DNA from: Planctomycetota bacterium
GTDB lineage: Bacteria > Planctomycetota > Planctomycetia > Planctomycetales > Planctomycetaceae
Assembly (NCBI GenBank): GCA_018242525.1
Contig: JAFEBS010000035.1
Coordinates: 1-55,041, forward strand
Reading direction: 5' to 3'
Length of the DNA stretch: 55,041 bases
Made by a program: the position numbers and the translations under genes. Shown one piece after another: positions 1 to 8,631 of the stretch (its first letter is position 1; the number at the start of each line of letters is the position of its first letter). The notes under the pieces are model-generated. The model was not told where the DNA came from. It worked only from the letters and a program-made list of their open reading frames with translations, and did not search any database.

Positions 1-385
1 GCGTTTTACCACCACTGTAAAGCTGTTGTTGTAGTATCGCGACTATGTCGATTCCTTGCCTTTGCAGATGCTCGTCCGGATCACTAATCCGATAGTTTTC
101 AACCCGGCCCCGCGATCCAGTTCTGGAAAGTCATTTGGCACAGGCATCTGGATGTACTGTCGAATCTCTTCACGATCGTGACTGGTCTCCTTCGTCAAAT
201 GTCGACGAGCGCCGCAGTTGTGGAAGTCGCTCTCCATCTGCCGGTTGATGTACGCGACCGTCGACTGATGCAATCCCCCTGATTCCCTTTGACTGCCAGG
301 ACATAGTCCGCCTTTCCGGCGACGATCTGTTCGGCGATCGCCGTCTGTGTCCCCATTGTCCTCCTGATCAAGTCATTTTCAACGA
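1..385 (-). pseudogene. ISAs1-family transposase remnant, frameshifted and interrupted
   Basis: Reading the minus strand from about 360, one frame gives MGTQTAIAEQIVAGK and DYVLAVKGNQG, the segment around the second catalytic acid of ISAs1/IS4-type DDE transposases. Near 270 the match moves to another frame (LHQSTVAYINRQMESDF, then a TSHDREEIRQYIQ block and GLKTIGLVIRTS). A stop at about 43-45 interrupts that frame, but a transposase-like RYYNNS follows directly, so the homology continues to the window edge. One frameshift plus one nonsense codon mark a dead copy. The N-terminal half is missing or unrecognisable. No terminal inverted repeats or target duplication can be assigned because the element runs off the window. 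Confidence 0.75.
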
Positions 386-718
386 GACATGGAAGACGAT
401 GTACACAATCAGGCCGACGAGCGCAAGCCCCCTGTCTTACCTCGACACCGCAGAGCGAGCGCTGACCCTGACCAGTGATTGGTTCGAGCCGTGGCGACTC
501 GGACCGTCCATCCAAGACGGCATATCCGATTTATTCGGTACATTTTACACTGCTTAGACGGAAAAGCAGAAATAACCCCAACTCGCTCTCCCACTTGTGG
601 AATGACACAATTACGTTCGTCATCCAGAACTTTATGGCCGCTGAGATTCTGATTCGGGGTTGTTCGATGATTTCCGAGGCTCTCTATGACGCAATGCACG
701 TCGACAAAGCTTGGTCCA

Positions 719-2026
719 ATGACATCGATCGGTCGGATCATTTGGCTACTTCTCACCGCTTGGGCCTGCGTTTATTTATTACCGACCTTCATTCGCGACA
801 TCAGCAGAACTGGTCCCAGACGCGATTTTGCACAGGAATGGGTCTCCTCCCGGAATTGGATGCTGGCTGAGCCAGTCTATATGCCGCAGGAGCAGTCACT
901 ATTTCGTGAGCTCGGTTACAAGCGTCAGCCGGGACGATACTTCCTGGAATACAATGCGCATACACCCACGTCAGTATTAATAACACTGCCGTTCGGGCTG
1001 TTGCAGTATACCGATGCTTTTGTGATCTGGAACATCTTGTCACTGGCGGCCCTGGCAGCCGCACTCGCCTTGATTGCCTGGGAATTGGAGCTACGCCCAT
1101 CGCTCTGGACGGCACTGCCAATCGTTACGGTGCTATTGGTTTGCAGGCCCGTCCATGCGAATTTTTTCCTGGGACAATGGAACGCGGTGCTGCTGTTGCT
1201 GATCACGGCCGCATGGGTGATGGATCGACGGGATAGATCGGTGCTTGCCGGTGTGTTTGCGGGGACGGCTGCCGTGATTAAAGTTTTCCCGGGCCTGTTA
1301 ATTCTTTATTTCCTGTTACGTCGCAATTGGAATGGCGTCAGTGGCTGGTTCGCCGCAGTAACCGGGTGGACGATTGTCACGGTGCTCGTTCTGGGCCCCG
1401 ACACGTTTCGAGACTACGTAACGGTTGTCATGCCAAGCCTGTCGTCGTGGCAACCAGCTGCTGGAAACATTTCCCTTCTGGGATTCTGGTCGAAGCTGCT
1501 CGGTCACCCCGCAACTCCAAACCGCATACCGATTCTAAACATCCCGCAGTTTGCACCGGTGGCGACGGCGGCGTGCGATCTAATCGTGATCGGTTTTTTC
1601 AGTGTGTCAGTCCTCCGAGCCCGCACTCAACGAGACCGCGACTACATGTTCGGTACGTGTGTGTCCGCTGCAGTATTATTGTCACCAATTGCCTGGGACC
1701 ATTACTTTCTGTTGTTGACCCCGATCCTGGCACGTTTGTGGGTGGATCTGCCCCCCGGTTCGCCAAGCCGTTGGGCTTTTCGAATCATTCTGCTCCTGAT
1801 CTGGATCCCGCTGGGGTTTTGGCGGTCGCTGCTGATTGGGGCCAATCTGGATAACATCGCCGATAATCTGCAATCCATCACGATCGTCCGTCCGTGGCAA
1901 TCTCTCACTGCGCTGTCATTTCAAACGTATGCGCTCGTTGGGTTGCTCGTCCTTGGACTGCGCGCAGCCACTGCGGAACGATTAGCACCACCGGAGTCGA
2001 TCCCATCAATGAACGACATGGGGTGA
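719..2026 (+). CDS. GT87-type (DUF2029) polytopic glycosyltransferase
   Basis: About 435 residues with roughly ten hydrophobic helices and short polar loops. The first periplasmic loop carries RRDFAQEW...YMPQ, matching the acidic, aromatic-rich loop of GT87/DUF2029 enzymes, which move sugars from polyprenyl-phosphate donors at the outer face of the cytoplasmic membrane. GQWNAVLLLL, AAVIKVFPGL and SPIAWDHYFLLL are further family-like segments. I chose ATG 719 because the protein then starts just before helix 1; an in-frame ATG at 686 would add 11 polar residues. It stands alone between the transposase remnant and a convergent ATPase gene. The acceptor cannot be predicted; a role in envelope glycan or glycolipid synthesis is inference. 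Confidence 0.75.
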   Translation: MTSIGRIIWLLLTAWACVYLLPTFIRDISRTGPRRDFAQEWVSSRNWMLAEPVYMPQEQSLFRELGYKRQPGRYFLEYNAHTPTSVLITLPFGLLQYTDAFVIWNILSLAALAAALALIAWELELRPSLWTALPIVTVLLVCRPVHANFFLGQWNAVLLLLITAAWVMDRRDRSVLAGVFAGTAAVIKVFPGLLILYFLLRRNWNGVSGWFAAVTGWTIVTVLVLGPDTFRDYVTVVMPSLSSWQPAAGNISLLGFWSKLLGHPATPNRIPILNIPQFAPVATAACDLIVIGFFSVSVLRARTQRDRDYMFGTCVSAAVLLSPIAWDHYFLLLTPILARLWVDLPPGSPSRWAFRIILLLIWIPLGFWRSLLIGANLDNIADNLQSITIVRPWQSLTALSFQTYALVGLLVLGLRAATAERLAPPESIPSMNDMG

Positions 2027-2191
2027 TGTGGCTACGATAGAATTGACGATGAAAACGAGGTGGAGCTCGTCACTCATGCGCCGACAGATGTAAGGATTGC
2101 ATCGTGGAGTGAAATTCCTCGTTCACAGGATTCACGGTAGGATAGACAGCCAATGGACTCCGTGTTGTTGACGCCTCCATCATCAAGGCAA

Positions 2192-3091
2192 TCAGCCTTG
2201 AATTGAGCCCGATCCGATCGCGCGACCTAAATCAGGACGACCGAACCTCGAGCCGGATCCTGCAAGGACAGTTTCCTTGAAGCAGTTGGATTGGTTACGT
2301 CGAAGTCGCTGGCGGCCTGGGTTCAATTCCAGGTTGAGGGCCGTGATAATGCGCGCGTCTACGACACGGCATTCATCTGCCATTGCCGCCAGCAATGCCA
2401 GGTCGCACATTCGCAGGACCTGGCTGGGATTCCCGCGCGTGGCGTCGTAGACCGCAGTGACAGCGTCCCCGGAAAAGACAGGGACACGCGCCCCGCATCG
2501 CCGCATCGACTCGTTGATGAAGTGGCTCGTTTCGGCTGCAGTCCAGGCGGTCAATTCGACGGACAATTCAATGTCATCAGGCAATTCGTTCGCCGCCTGG
2601 TTTCTGGCTGTCATCAGCACGGTCATTGGTCCGATGGCATCGGCCAGATTCATGAGTCGTCGCAGAGCCCCAGACGCTCCAGGCTGGCACTGGTCAAGGT
2701 TGTCCACCAGGACCACGACGGACTGTCCGACAATCGCAGAGTTGGCGAGTTGTCGCTGAATCTGTGACCAGCACTTCACGAGCGATGAATCCGGCTCACA
2801 GTCTGCATGCAATTGATCCGCAAATTGCCAAGCGAAATCGGTCGGATTGATGCCAGTTGCATCCAGGTGAATGCACAGGCGTCCCAGGCGCTGAGCGTGC
2901 GACTTCACGACTTGCAGCAGGCAGGATTTGCCGATTCCCGCCGGGCCGGTCAGCAGTCCGCATCGTCGCTGTTCTTCAACGAGAAACAACAGTCGGGCCA
3001 ATGCTTCTTCGTGGACCGCGCCCGCGGGGACGCCGTCAGATTGATGGTGTTGAAATGGCCAGCGATCAAACCCCCAATATGCCAAGTCCAT
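2192..3091 (-). CDS. ExeA-like AAA ATPase
   Basis: 299 residues. The N-terminus (YWGFDRWPF) is the typical opening of the ExeA/GspA family. Walker A is GPAGIGKS (residues 49-56) and Walker B VVVLVDNLD (125-133). A sensor-like TARNQ and a GNPSQVLRMCD segment follow, as in family members. ExeA proteins are ATPases linked to assembling secretion or pilus machinery through the peptidoglycan; this copy lacks the C-terminal peptidoglycan-binding domain and ends in a basic, low-complexity tail. The start is supported by AAGGA about ten bases upstream. It converges with the glycosyltransferase. No other secretion genes flank it, so its partner machinery must lie elsewhere; the paralogous TnsC/IstB-type ATPase role is a less likely alternative. 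Confidence 0.75.
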   Translation of the reverse strand: MDLAYWGFDRWPFQHHQSDGVPAGAVHEEALARLLFLVEEQRRCGLLTGPAGIGKSCLLQVVKSHAQRLGRLCIHLDATGINPTDFAWQFADQLHADCEPDSSLVKCWSQIQRQLANSAIVGQSVVVLVDNLDQCQPGASGALRRLMNLADAIGPMTVLMTARNQAANELPDDIELSVELTAWTAAETSHFINESMRRCGARVPVFSGDAVTAVYDATRGNPSQVLRMCDLALLAAMADECRVVDARIITALNLELNPGRQRLRRNQSNCFKETVLAGSGSRFGRPDLGRAIGSGSIQG

Positions 3092-3282
3092 TGGCTGCCT
3101 ATCCTTCCGTAGAATTCGGGACGATTCGGTCCACTCCCGCTCACCGTTCTGGAGTCTGCCGATGCGAGCGTGATCTACTGCCGCCTGGATTTCATCGTCA
3201 ATCCAGTCGCGGCGGCATCACCTGCTTGTCTGTCATCGGTCGATGTCGATGACTTTGAACAGTGCAGACGCGCATCGTGAAT

Positions 3283-3624
3283 TCAAACCTGGATCGTGGA
3301 ATTCCCGTCGTCATTCAGCATGGCGCGGTCGCGGACCAATTTCCGGACAGTCCGAATCATTCGTGCGGTCCGCATCGCCTGATCCTCGATGCTGTCGAGC
3401 ACTGCACGGAATTCGGTACAGGCGGGAGAATCCCCGCTAAGTTCCCGGCAGAGCCAGACATTGGTCACGATTTCGTTCAACGGTTGAATCAAGTCGTGAC
3501 TGATCCGGGATGCCAGGTCCACGGGGGATTCGATGGACAGCCATGACTGCGTTACTTCGTCGATGCTCAAGGTGTTCCCAGACACTGGTCCGTCGATCTG
3601 CGGCGTTTGAGGGATTTCATCCAT
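3283..3624 (-). CDS. Histidine-kinase phosphoacceptor (HisKA-like) fragment protein
   Basis: 113 residues. An unstructured N-terminus of about 30 residues is followed by an H-box ISHDLIQPLNEI with the candidate phosphoacceptor His43, then a long helix rich in hydrophobic heptads (ending MRTARMIRTVRKLVRD). This is the dimerisation/phosphotransfer helical hairpin of a sensor kinase, but no N, G1 or G2 boxes of an ATP-binding domain follow and the frame stops at 3283. The start at 3624 is fixed by AAGGAG six bases upstream; a longer upstream frame is unsupported. It is divergent from a response-regulator gene. It may be a stand-alone phosphotransfer or regulatory module, or the remnant of a truncated kinase. 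Confidence 0.6.
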   Translation of the reverse strand: MDEIPQTPQIDGPVSGNTLSIDEVTQSWLSIESPVDLASRISHDLIQPLNEIVTNVWLCRELSGDSPACTEFRAVLDSIEDQAMRTARMIRTVRKLVRDRAMLNDDGNSTIQV

Positions 3625-4029
3625 TGAAGACTCCTTGGAAATGGGCTGATGGCAAAGATTAGGATTGAGCGCGGCTGACATGTAGTAGGGAACGTTGTCA
3701 GGGCACGTCCGGGGCCTGCCCTCTTTCCGCAGGCTCCAACTTTCCATCTTTAAGCGTAGCACGCGATTTGTGGACGATTCTCCGAATCAACCGCAGCAAT
3801 CGCGACCAGATAAAATCCGGTTGACTGAATGGAATCTGTCCACCTGACGAATGAATGCGTGAAATTCAGACGAAATCCGCAAGAAGCACGATCATGTTGC
3901 CAAAGTTGAAGCTAGGTTCTACTGACGGCACTTTGCCCTTCTAATTACTGCGGGCCGGAAACTGCGCCGCAATTGAATAATGTGCGACTTCGCGCATGGA
4001 TTCTGCGACGTGAACAATGGAGTGGATAC
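3625..4029. promoter_or_regulatory. Divergent intergenic region between kinase fragment and response regulator
   Basis: About 400 bases separate the two divergent starts and contain no credible gene. Both promoters should lie here, but no convincing consensus -35/-10 or sigma-54 element was identified by eye. The plus-strand gene has GGAG seven bases before its ATG; the minus-strand gene has AAGGAG six bases before its own. Confidence 0.4.
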
Positions 4030-4668
4030 ATGCCCAAGCTCGACAAGTCGGGTACAGTCTTCGTGGTAGACGATGACCTCAGTGCCCGTGAAGCGGTTGT
4101 CGCGATGGTCCAACGGATGGGAATTCCGTCCCTGGCGTTCGAGACAGGCGAAGACTTCCTCGCCGGTGAACACCACCATCAGCCGGGGTGCGTTATCTCT
4201 GACCTGCGTCTGGGGGGAATGAACGGTCTGGCGCTGTTGGCAAACATTCGGCAGCATGGAAGTCGTATACCGTTTATCCTGGTCAGTGCTTATGCAGATG
4301 TTTCCGTCGCGGTCGATGCCATGGAGCGTGGAGCGATCACAATTCTGGAGAAGCCATATCGCGCACAAGTCCTGTGGGATTCAATCGTTCGATCGTTGCA
4401 GCAGGATCAGGAGCAGCGGACACTGGTATCCCGCAGGGCAAATCTGATCGACCGCCTGAACGCTTTGCCCGACGTTGAAAAAAGCATCGTTGAGATGCTG
4501 TTGAACGACATTCCCAACAAAACCGTCGCTTTGCGGTTGCAGGTTTCTCTTCGGACGGTGGCACTGAAACGAAAATCGATTCTTCGGCATCTGCAGATGC
4601 CAAATATGAAGTTGTTGATCTGGCACCTGGGTGAGATTGGCTGGCCGTCGACAGTGTTCAAGGAATGA
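4030..4668 (+). CDS. FixJ/NarL-like response regulator
   Basis: 212 residues. The receiver domain has the acidic pocket VVDDD (Asp14-16), phosphoacceptor Asp58 in VISDLRLGG, the switch Ser in ILVSAYAD and the conserved Lys in ILEKPYR. The C-terminal 60 residues read as a LuxR/FixJ helix-turn-helix (LPDVEKSIVEMLLNDIPNKT then VSLRTVALKRKSI), somewhat diverged from the usual LTPRE start. This is a two-component DNA-binding regulator. ATG 4030 is chosen because GGAG lies seven bases upstream; a TTG at 3973 would add 19 residues before the receiver. It is divergent from the HisKA-like gene, its most obvious partner, but that protein has no ATPase domain, so a separate kinase would have to supply the phosphate. 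Confidence 0.85.
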   Translation: MPKLDKSGTVFVVDDDLSAREAVVAMVQRMGIPSLAFETGEDFLAGEHHHQPGCVISDLRLGGMNGLALLANIRQHGSRIPFILVSAYADVSVAVDAMERGAITILEKPYRAQVLWDSIVRSLQQDQEQRTLVSRRANLIDRLNALPDVEKSIVEMLLNDIPNKTVALRLQVSLRTVALKRKSILRHLQMPNMKLLIWHLGEIGWPSTVFKE

Positions 4669-4815
4669 AGCCCCCCCGCGGATCGTCCGGAACGAGTGGT
4701 TTCGAGATTCCGCACCGCACACGGACGGTTGCCCGAGGGCCGACACGCGTGTATCGTTCCCCGTCGGAAAAAGCGCTGAGAATGGGCATTCGAGACTATT
4801 ACGAGGAGCAGTCGC

Positions 4816-5865
4816 GTGACGGAGCGAGTTGTCATTATTGGATCTGGTCCCGCCGGCTGGGCAGCTGCCATCTATGCCGCCCGAGCAAACCTGGAACCGC
4901 TGGTCTTCGAAGGGGCGATGACGCAGGAGAATTACCAGCAGGGAACCATGCCTCTGGGGCAACTCTCGTTGACAACAGAAGTTGAGAACTACCCCGGGTT
5001 TCCGCACGGTGATCTATCGGGATTCCTGTCCTCGGCGTTACCGCCCGAGGGGTTGGCGCTGGTTCCCGAATTTGACGATCCGGCACTGACCGGTCCCCGC
5101 CTGATGCACCTGATGCGTCAACAGGCCAAGAACTTCGGGACCCGCGTCATCACAGACGACATTGTCAGCGTTGATTTCTCCAGCCGGCCATTCAAGCTGA
5201 ATAGTCTGGAAGGGGGACAGGTCGAAACTCATTCGGTCATCATCGCAACCGGCGCCCGGGCGAATTACCTGGGATTGCCGTCTGAAGACAAATTCAAGAA
5301 CGCGGGTGTGTCGGCCTGTGCGGTCTGCGATGGTGCCCTGCCTCGGTTTCGTAACAAGCCGCTGGTCGTGGTTGGCGGTGGCGACAGCGCGATGGAGGAA
5401 GCCAGCTATCTGACGAAGTTCGCGGAAACCGTCTACCTGGTTCACCGCCGTGGCGAGTTTCGCGCCAGCAAGATCATGGCTCAGCGTGTGATCGACAACC
5501 CGAAGATTCAGGTCAAATGGTTTTCTGGAGTCGAAGAAGTTCTGGGTGACGACAAACTGGGAGTCACCGGCGTTCGGCTGAAGAATCTGCAGTCAGGCGC
5601 GGTGGAGACCCTGTCGGTTTCCGGGATGTTTTGTGCGATCGGTCATACGCCGAACACGGACTTCCTGAAGGGGCAAGTCAAGACGGACGAAAAGGGCTAT
5701 ATCCTGTACACCCAGCAGTTCCGCACGGACACCAGTGTGGAGGGAGTCTTCGCTGCGGGGGATGTCGCAGACAGTTACTACCGTCAGGCGATCACTTCAG
5801 CGGGAACCGGCTGTATGGCGGCGCTGGATGCCGAGCGATGGTTGGGAGCACAGGGCGTCCACTAG
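4816..5865 (+). CDS. trxB: Thioredoxin reductase
   Basis: 349 residues. FAD-binding IIGSGPAGWAAA at the N-terminus, the redox-active disulfide CAVC (Cys168, Cys171), NADPH-binding VVGGGDSAMEEA and the closing FAD motif GVFAAGDVAD are all present and in the normal order. The enzyme transfers electrons from NADPH to thioredoxin in the cytoplasm. Compared with the E. coli enzyme there is an insertion of roughly 20-25 residues between GFPHGDLSGF and the LTGPRLM helix; my recollection is that planctomycete homologues often carry extra sequence here. GTG 4816 is preceded by GAGGAG at a good distance. It is separated by 147 bases from the response regulator and probably transcribed independently. 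Confidence 0.93.
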   Translation: MTERVVIIGSGPAGWAAAIYAARANLEPLVFEGAMTQENYQQGTMPLGQLSLTTEVENYPGFPHGDLSGFLSSALPPEGLALVPEFDDPALTGPRLMHLMRQQAKNFGTRVITDDIVSVDFSSRPFKLNSLEGGQVETHSVIIATGARANYLGLPSEDKFKNAGVSACAVCDGALPRFRNKPLVVVGGGDSAMEEASYLTKFAETVYLVHRRGEFRASKIMAQRVIDNPKIQVKWFSGVEEVLGDDKLGVTGVRLKNLQSGAVETLSVSGMFCAIGHTPNTDFLKGQVKTDEKGYILYTQQFRTDTSVEGVFAAGDVADSYYRQAITSAGTGCMAALDAERWLGAQGVH

Positions 5866-5885
5866 CAGGAATAGTGGGATCGAAT

Positions 5886-5915
5886 AACACTAGCCAGACG
5901 CGCCAGCAAGGGATT
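5886..5915 (+). repeat. Dispersed 30-bp repeat, copy 1
   Basis: This 30-base intergenic stretch matches 49748-49777 in the same orientation at 26 of 30 positions; the core is GACGCG...AGGGATT. Both copies sit just downstream of plus-strand genes (trxB here, the ABC-2 permease there). It appears to be a member of a genome-wide intergenic repeat family. Confidence 0.6.
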
Positions 5916-6014
5916 TAACGTTCGGCACACATCGACGACTGCATCGGTCGCGCGTCGAATCTGTGTGAACTGTGGCAAACAAGAATGGGGTCTCCCCAAA
6001 GGACTCGATCAAAC

Positions 6015-7193
6015 ATGCTGAGTCAAGACGGTTGTCTCGCGCGGCGTGCCCGCTTGTGGAATTCGGTTCCTGCGGATTGCGAGTGGTTACTGATCGCCGA
6101 CCCTCGTCACGTCTTGTATCTGTCCAACTTCTGGATCCATCCCCAGACTTTTTCGGCGGGGGAACGGGCCTGGCTGTTGCTGGAGCGGGATGGCAAGGCG
6201 ACGTTGCTGGGAGACAACTTTTCGTTGCGGTCGCGTGCCGCAGATCCGTTCGTCGACGATGAAGTCATGGTGAAGTGGTACGATCACAAGCACTCGGTGA
6301 TCAATCGCGACCATGCGCTGTTGAAAGCGGCCGAAGAAGTTGCCAGTCGACTGTACGGCCGCAGTGGTGCTGTCGAAGCAGAGTGGTTGCCGGTCGGAGC
6401 GTTTGAGCTGCTGGGGTTGGATCACGAACAGCACTCCGTTCGCCGTGAAACATCAGACTTGGGAAAGCCCGGCTCGGTCGATCTGGGAACGACGCTGCGG
6501 TCCTTGCGGCGTCAGAAGCATTCCGACGAAATCGCGGTGCTGAAGGAATGCATGCGGGCCGGTGAAGCCGGGATGCTGCGCCTGCGGGAAATCATCCGGC
6601 CGGGAGTCACCGAGTTCGAGATTTTCCGAGCGGTCCAGGACGCTGCGATTGCTGCGGCTGGCCGCCCGGCCTTGATTTACGGTGATTTCCGCGCCGCGAA
6701 TGCCACTCATCCCAAGGTGGGCGGATTGCCAACCGACTACGCTCTGCAGAACGGTGACATGTTCACGCTGGACTATTCGGTCGTTCTGGAGGGATATCGG
6801 TCTGACTTCACCAACTGTTTGACCGTCGGCACTCCCAATCCTGAGCAGCAGCGGTTGTCTGACCTGGTGTCTGCCGCACAGCGTGGCGGCGAAGCGCTGC
6901 TGAAAGCCGGCAGCCGTGCCGCTGACATCTGGCATGCGGTGAACCGTCCGATCCTGGAAGCAGGACTGGCCGATAAGTTTGCGCATCACGCCGGACACGG
7001 GATCGGGCTGGCCCACCCGGAACCGCCCATTCTGGTCCCGGACAGTGACGACATCCTGCTGGCAGGCGACGTCGTCACCCTCGAACCCGGTTTGTACGTG
7101 CAGGGGATTGGCGGCATTCGGATCGAGCATAATTACCTGATTACCGAAACCGGATACGAACGTCTCAGCAATCACGTGATTTCACTGACGTAA
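6015..7193 (+). CDS. M24-family Xaa-Pro aminopeptidase-like metallopeptidase
   Basis: 392 residues. The N-terminal creatinase-like domain (PRHVLYLSNFW) is followed by a pita-bread catalytic domain with all five expected metal ligands: Asp in FTLDYS, Asp in RSDFTN, His in HHAGHGIG, Glu in VTLEPGLY and Glu in GIRIEHN. Such enzymes release N-terminal residues before proline, usually in the cytoplasm with two divalent metal ions. No signal peptide is visible. ATG 6015 is preferred because AAAGGA lies upstream and the protein then starts at the conserved-looking LSQDGCLARRARLW; ATG 5985 would add ten residues. The gene follows trxB after a 149-base gap containing a dispersed repeat. Confidence 0.88.
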   Translation: MLSQDGCLARRARLWNSVPADCEWLLIADPRHVLYLSNFWIHPQTFSAGERAWLLLERDGKATLLGDNFSLRSRAADPFVDDEVMVKWYDHKHSVINRDHALLKAAEEVASRLYGRSGAVEAEWLPVGAFELLGLDHEQHSVRRETSDLGKPGSVDLGTTLRSLRRQKHSDEIAVLKECMRAGEAGMLRLREIIRPGVTEFEIFRAVQDAAIAAAGRPALIYGDFRAANATHPKVGGLPTDYALQNGDMFTLDYSVVLEGYRSDFTNCLTVGTPNPEQQRLSDLVSAAQRGGEALLKAGSRAADIWHAVNRPILEAGLADKFAHHAGHGIGLAHPEPPILVPDSDDILLAGDVVTLEPGLYVQGIGGIRIEHNYLITETGYERLSNHVISLT

Positions 7194-7306
7194 CCGCTCG
7201 CCGAGGTCACCAGACACGGTGTTGGGCCTGCCGCGGATTCGCGAAGTGCGTTTAAAGAAATCTTGGCTATCCGCCTCATGACAGTCGGCGCGAAAGGTTA
7301 TTATCG

Positions 7307-7654
7307 ATGAAGCAGGTTGATTGGAGTTATCACCGGAACGGCTGCAAGACCTGCGGTCGAGCTGCGGCGTTTCTGGAAGCGCATGAGATTGGCATCGCCG
7401 CCCAGGACGACGCCCGCAAAATTCCGCTCGTCGAGGCTGATGCGCTGAAGCTGGCGGGACAGGTCAACGAGTTATACGTGACCCGCGGTACCAAGGTGAT
7501 TCACATTAACCTGAAGACTGATCGACCGGACGACGAAACATTGCTGGGGCTGCTGATCGGTCCCAGCGGCAAACTGCGCGCACCAACTTTGAAAATCGGC
7601 AAGACGATGATTGTCGGGTTTGACCAGGAAACGTATGAGCAGGTCATCGGATAG
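7307..7654 (+). CDS. ArsC/Spx-like thioredoxin-fold protein (CxxC)
   Basis: 115 residues with the redox motif CKTC (Cys13 and Cys16) right after the first strand, and an ArsC-type layout ending in PTLKIGKTMIVGFDQETY. The family contains arsenate reductases, Spx regulators and thiol oxidoreductases; RefSeq uses the name ArsC family (seleno)protein for related short proteins in which one active-site cysteine can be selenocysteine. Here both positions are TGC cysteine codons. The classical arsenate reductase ends near 140 residues and uses one Cys plus Arg residues, so I would not call this an arsenate reductase. It lies 113 bases after the M24 peptidase on the same strand. Substrate unknown. 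Confidence 0.7.
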   Translation: MKQVDWSYHRNGCKTCGRAAAFLEAHEIGIAAQDDARKIPLVEADALKLAGQVNELYVTRGTKVIHINLKTDRPDDETLLGLLIGPSGKLRAPTLKIGKTMIVGFDQETYEQVIG

Positions 7655-7672
7655 CAGGAATTGGTTTCAGGA

Positions 7673-8536
7673 TCAAACCGTCACGTTGTTGCAGATGTCA
7701 TCCATCAGCCACGAATTCAGATCCCGCAGCATCTTGGTGCTGGGAGCTTTCTCCGCATTCTGATAGACGCGCGTTCCGACCTGCATGCCGACGGAATACA
7801 GCAGGCGGCCCGTCGCGACGACGTCGCCGACAAGCGTGGTGGTCGATCCCAGGGACGTGGCCAGCAGGATGCGCTTGTTTTTCAATTCGTCGGTCTGCAC
7901 CAACGGGGCATCGGGTTTGGGCATTTCACCGCTGAAGCTGATGACGCCACCAAACCATTCGGGTTTGGCCAGCATCACCTGGATGGCCGTGGTGGCACCG
8001 CTGCCAAAGCCTGCCAGGTAGATTCGTTCGCTGTGAATATGGTACTCGCGTCGCAGTGACGTCACGATCGCTCGGACGTCCTGCAGCAGTTCGGCAGAAC
8101 AGGGAGACGACCAACTGTGCCCCGTTCCCGAGGCGACGTCACCTCGCAGGGCCACACCGATGTAATTGCGGTCGCTGATCGACGGCATGACATCGGCCAG
8201 TTCGTTTTCCGATTTGCCGTCACCATGGAACCAGACGATCAGCGGATAGGCATAACCCGCTTCGTAGTGCTCGGGCATATACACAGCATGCGGTCGCTGG
8301 CACCCCTGAGTTTCACGGGCGGGTTGCAGGTTCGGGTCGGCCGACAGCATCGACTCGATCAACTCGATGATTTCCGGATGGGCCGGCAAATCGTCCAGCG
8401 TCGGGTCGGTCGCCTGTGGCGTATCCTCCAGCGTATGCGTCAGGTCGACGAATCGGCGCGAACAGGCAAACCGGTCGTCGAAGCCTGGCAGATGTTCCGC
8501 ATCGTCGGATTGTGAATCGAAAAAGAAGTCTGTCAT
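7673..8536 (-). CDS. Alpha/beta-hydrolase-fold protein lacking the catalytic triad
   Basis: 287 residues. The second half follows the carboxylesterase/phospholipase layout: PLIVWFHGDGKSENELADVM gives the oxyanion strand, and IYLAGFGSGA is the nucleophile elbow. The elbow should read G-x-S-x-G but here has Gly at the serine position (codon 8003-8005, residue 178). The segment that should supply the acid (TSLGSTTTLVGD) and the one that should supply the histidine (YQNAEKAPSTKML) also lack the expected residues. A preserved fold without a triad suggests a binding or regulatory role. The N-terminal 100 residues are polar with no signal peptide. It converges with the ArsC-like gene, ending 19 bases away. 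Confidence 0.7.
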   Translation of the reverse strand: MTDFFFDSQSDDAEHLPGFDDRFACSRRFVDLTHTLEDTPQATDPTLDDLPAHPEIIELIESMLSADPNLQPARETQGCQRPHAVYMPEHYEAGYAYPLIVWFHGDGKSENELADVMPSISDRNYIGVALRGDVASGTGHSWSSPCSAELLQDVRAIVTSLRREYHIHSERIYLAGFGSGATTAIQVMLAKPEWFGGVISFSGEMPKPDAPLVQTDELKNKRILLATSLGSTTTLVGDVVATGRLLYSVGMQVGTRVYQNAEKAPSTKMLRDLNSWLMDDICNNVTV

Positions 8537-8579
8537 TTTCGCATATCCCCGTGGACGCCGGGTGGGGGCCGGCTGACCC

Positions 8580-8599
8580 TGACAGCCTGTGGGCTGTCA
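8580..8599 (-). terminator. Short perfect hairpin after the amidase gene
   Basis: TGACAGCC and GGCTGTCA form an 8-bp perfect stem with a TGTG loop in the 95-base gap downstream of the minus-strand amidase gene. There is no T-run on either side, so it may stabilise a 3' end or pause polymerase instead of acting as a strong intrinsic terminator. Confidence 0.4.
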
Positions 8600-8631
8600 T
8601 GTATCAGGACTTTCCAAAAGCATCAGTTGAC

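Noticed and set aside
7307..7654. Call as arsenate reductase
   Set aside because: CxxC and short length fit the wider ArsC/Spx-like thiol family; the arginine pattern of true arsenate reductases is not visible.
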